Shown here in pieces: positions 31,221 through 32,002 of a stretch of 32,002 nt of DNA. Source of the stretch: Crenothrix polyspora (GTDB lineage Bacteria; Pseudomonadota; Gammaproteobacteria; Methylococcales; Methylomonadaceae); assembly GCA_945902915.1 (NCBI GenBank), contig CAMDNJ010000016.1, forward strand, positions 1 through 32,002. The letters run 5' to 3'. Both the position numbers and the translations under genes were made by a program. Numbering within the stretch: position 1 is the first letter of the stretch; every line of letters starts with the position of its first letter. The notes beneath the pieces were generated by a model, which saw only the letters and a program-made list of their open reading frames with translations, was not told where the DNA came from and made no database searches.

Positions 31221-32002
31221 ATGAAGGCAATCAGTCTTTTTGCGTGCGGTGGTATAGGTGATCTAGGGTTACGACACTCTGGATTTGATGTCATTGTTGC
31301 CAATGAATTACTCGAAGATCGCGCCGAAGTATTCAAACATAACTACCCAGAAGCTCACATGGTTATTGGGGATATATGGGAAAAAACATCTGAAATCTTA
31401 AATGTAACGCAAGATCGCCTAAACGGAAGTTCATTGGATATTGTTTTTGCAACGCCTCCTTGCCAGGGCATGTCGAAAAATGGAAGAGGTAAACTTTTGA
31501 GCTTATTTCGACAGGGCCTTAAAGATGCGGTAGACCCGAGAAACCTTTTGGTTATACCTACAATCGAGATATTCATCAAAAGTGGGGCACATACGCTAGT
31601 AATGGAGAATGTCCCAGAAATGGAGAACACTTTCATTCCAGACCCTCACGGTGATGGCGAACTAATTGGAATTATTGCTTTAATAAAAAAATCTCTTGGC
31701 CCAGAATTTAGTAGTTCCATTCGTGTTGTTGAATTTGCAAATTACGGCGTTCCTCAGAGCAGGCGAAGACTAATATCAATCTTTACAAAAAATGAAGTTC
31801 TGAAGCAGCACATAAAAACGCATGGTTCACTTTTTCTACAAGAGACCCACAATAAAGATGGCCATTTTGCAGAGAAATGGGTAACGGTTCGAGACACCAT
31901 CTCAGACACTCCTCCTTTGGATGCTGGTAAGCCTGAAACGGCTCAATGCAAGAAAATTCCATATCATCGCGTCCCACTACTTGATGCTGAAAAATATCTT
32001 TG
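31221..32002 (+). CDS. DNA (cytosine-5-)-methyltransferase, 3' end outside window
   Basis: Transfers a methyl group from S-adenosylmethionine to C5 of cytosine in DNA. Conserved motifs are in order: I KAISLFACGGIGDLGLRHSG (residues 2-21), IV FATPPCQGMSKNGRG with nucleophile Cys81, VI LVMENVPEM (Glu-Asn-Val 129-131) and VIII VPQSRRRLISIF (Gln-x-Arg-x-Arg type, about 178-189). The frame is open to the window edge (260 codons visible), so the target-recognition region and motifs IX-X are outside. I use ATG 31221, where family members begin; ATG 31203 is in frame. Neither has a clear ribosome binding site. It points away from intI in the place of a first integron cassette. Whether a restriction enzyme follows cannot be seen. 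Confidence 0.92.
   Translation, partial: MKAISLFACGGIGDLGLRHSGFDVIVANELLEDRAEVFKHNYPEAHMVIGDIWEKTSEILNVTQDRLNGSSLDIVFATPPCQGMSKNGRGKLLSLFRQGLKDAVDPRNLLVIPTIEIFIKSGAHTLVMENVPEMENTFIPDPHGDGELIGIIALIKKSLGPEFSSSIRVVEFANYGVPQSRRRLISIFTKNEVLKQHIKTHGSLFLQETHNKDGHFAEKWVTVRDTISDTPPLDAGKPETAQCKKIPYHRVPLLDAEKYL

Noticed and set aside
1-32002. CRISPR array, tRNA or rRNA genes
   Set aside because: No regularly spaced direct repeats and no tRNA or rRNA signature were found on reading both strands.

Overview
The window reads as the chromosome of an AT-leaning gammaproteobacterium. The rhodanese-secB-gpsA block, an acetyl-CoA synthetase, a PEP-CTERM/exosortase-type histidine kinase (PrsK), NodT-type efflux lipoproteins and scattered REP-like palindromes fit a member of the Methylococcales or a close relative. 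That placement is inference: no rRNA and no methane-oxidation gene is present.

Layout. (1) 1-1910: housekeeping block rhodanese (5' end outside the window), secB, gpsA. (2) 1911-2731: gene-free stretch with hairpins and probably decayed sequence. (3) 2732-6069: an OmpA-type porin and the sensor kinase PrsK, both on the minus strand. (4) 6177-10361: a large protein joining a degenerate Fic-like region to a zeta-toxin P-loop kinase, then acsA. (5) 10474-15022: a HIT hydrolase, a multi-pass membrane protein of unknown function with paired histidines, two tandem helical-repeat paralogues, and a fatty-acid-hydroxylase-family membrane enzyme. (6) 15217-19923: a compact minus-strand operon tetR-emrA-emrB-outer membrane factor; the last gene carries an in-frame TGA where a Trp codon is expected, and a near-perfect palindrome overlaps the tetR start. 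(7) 20053-20968: beta-carbonic anhydrase and a Bfd-like [2Fe-2S] protein, followed by a 184-bp long-hairpin element. (8) 21285-28271, minus strand: a four-gene ABC exporter operon of DevBCA/MacAB type (permease, ATPase, membrane fusion protein, outer membrane factor) followed by alpha-glucan phosphorylase. (9) 28549-32002: accessory region with a vapBC pair, a MITE-like element with 17-bp terminal inverted repeats that cuts off a YhcG/DUF1016 gene, a 20-residue gene remnant, a REP-like palindrome, an integron integrase, and, divergent from it in the position of a first cassette, a DNA cytosine methyltransferase that runs off the end.

How the parts work together. Regions 6 and 8 are two separate, complete-looking three-component efflux machines, each with its own outer membrane channel; the first is probably self-regulated by its TetR protein. 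The right end is a recombination-active zone: integrase, att-like site, toxin-antitoxin, truncated genes and palindromic repeats lie within 3 kb. The most distinctive protein is the Fic-like/zeta fusion, transcribed divergently from an orphan PrsK.
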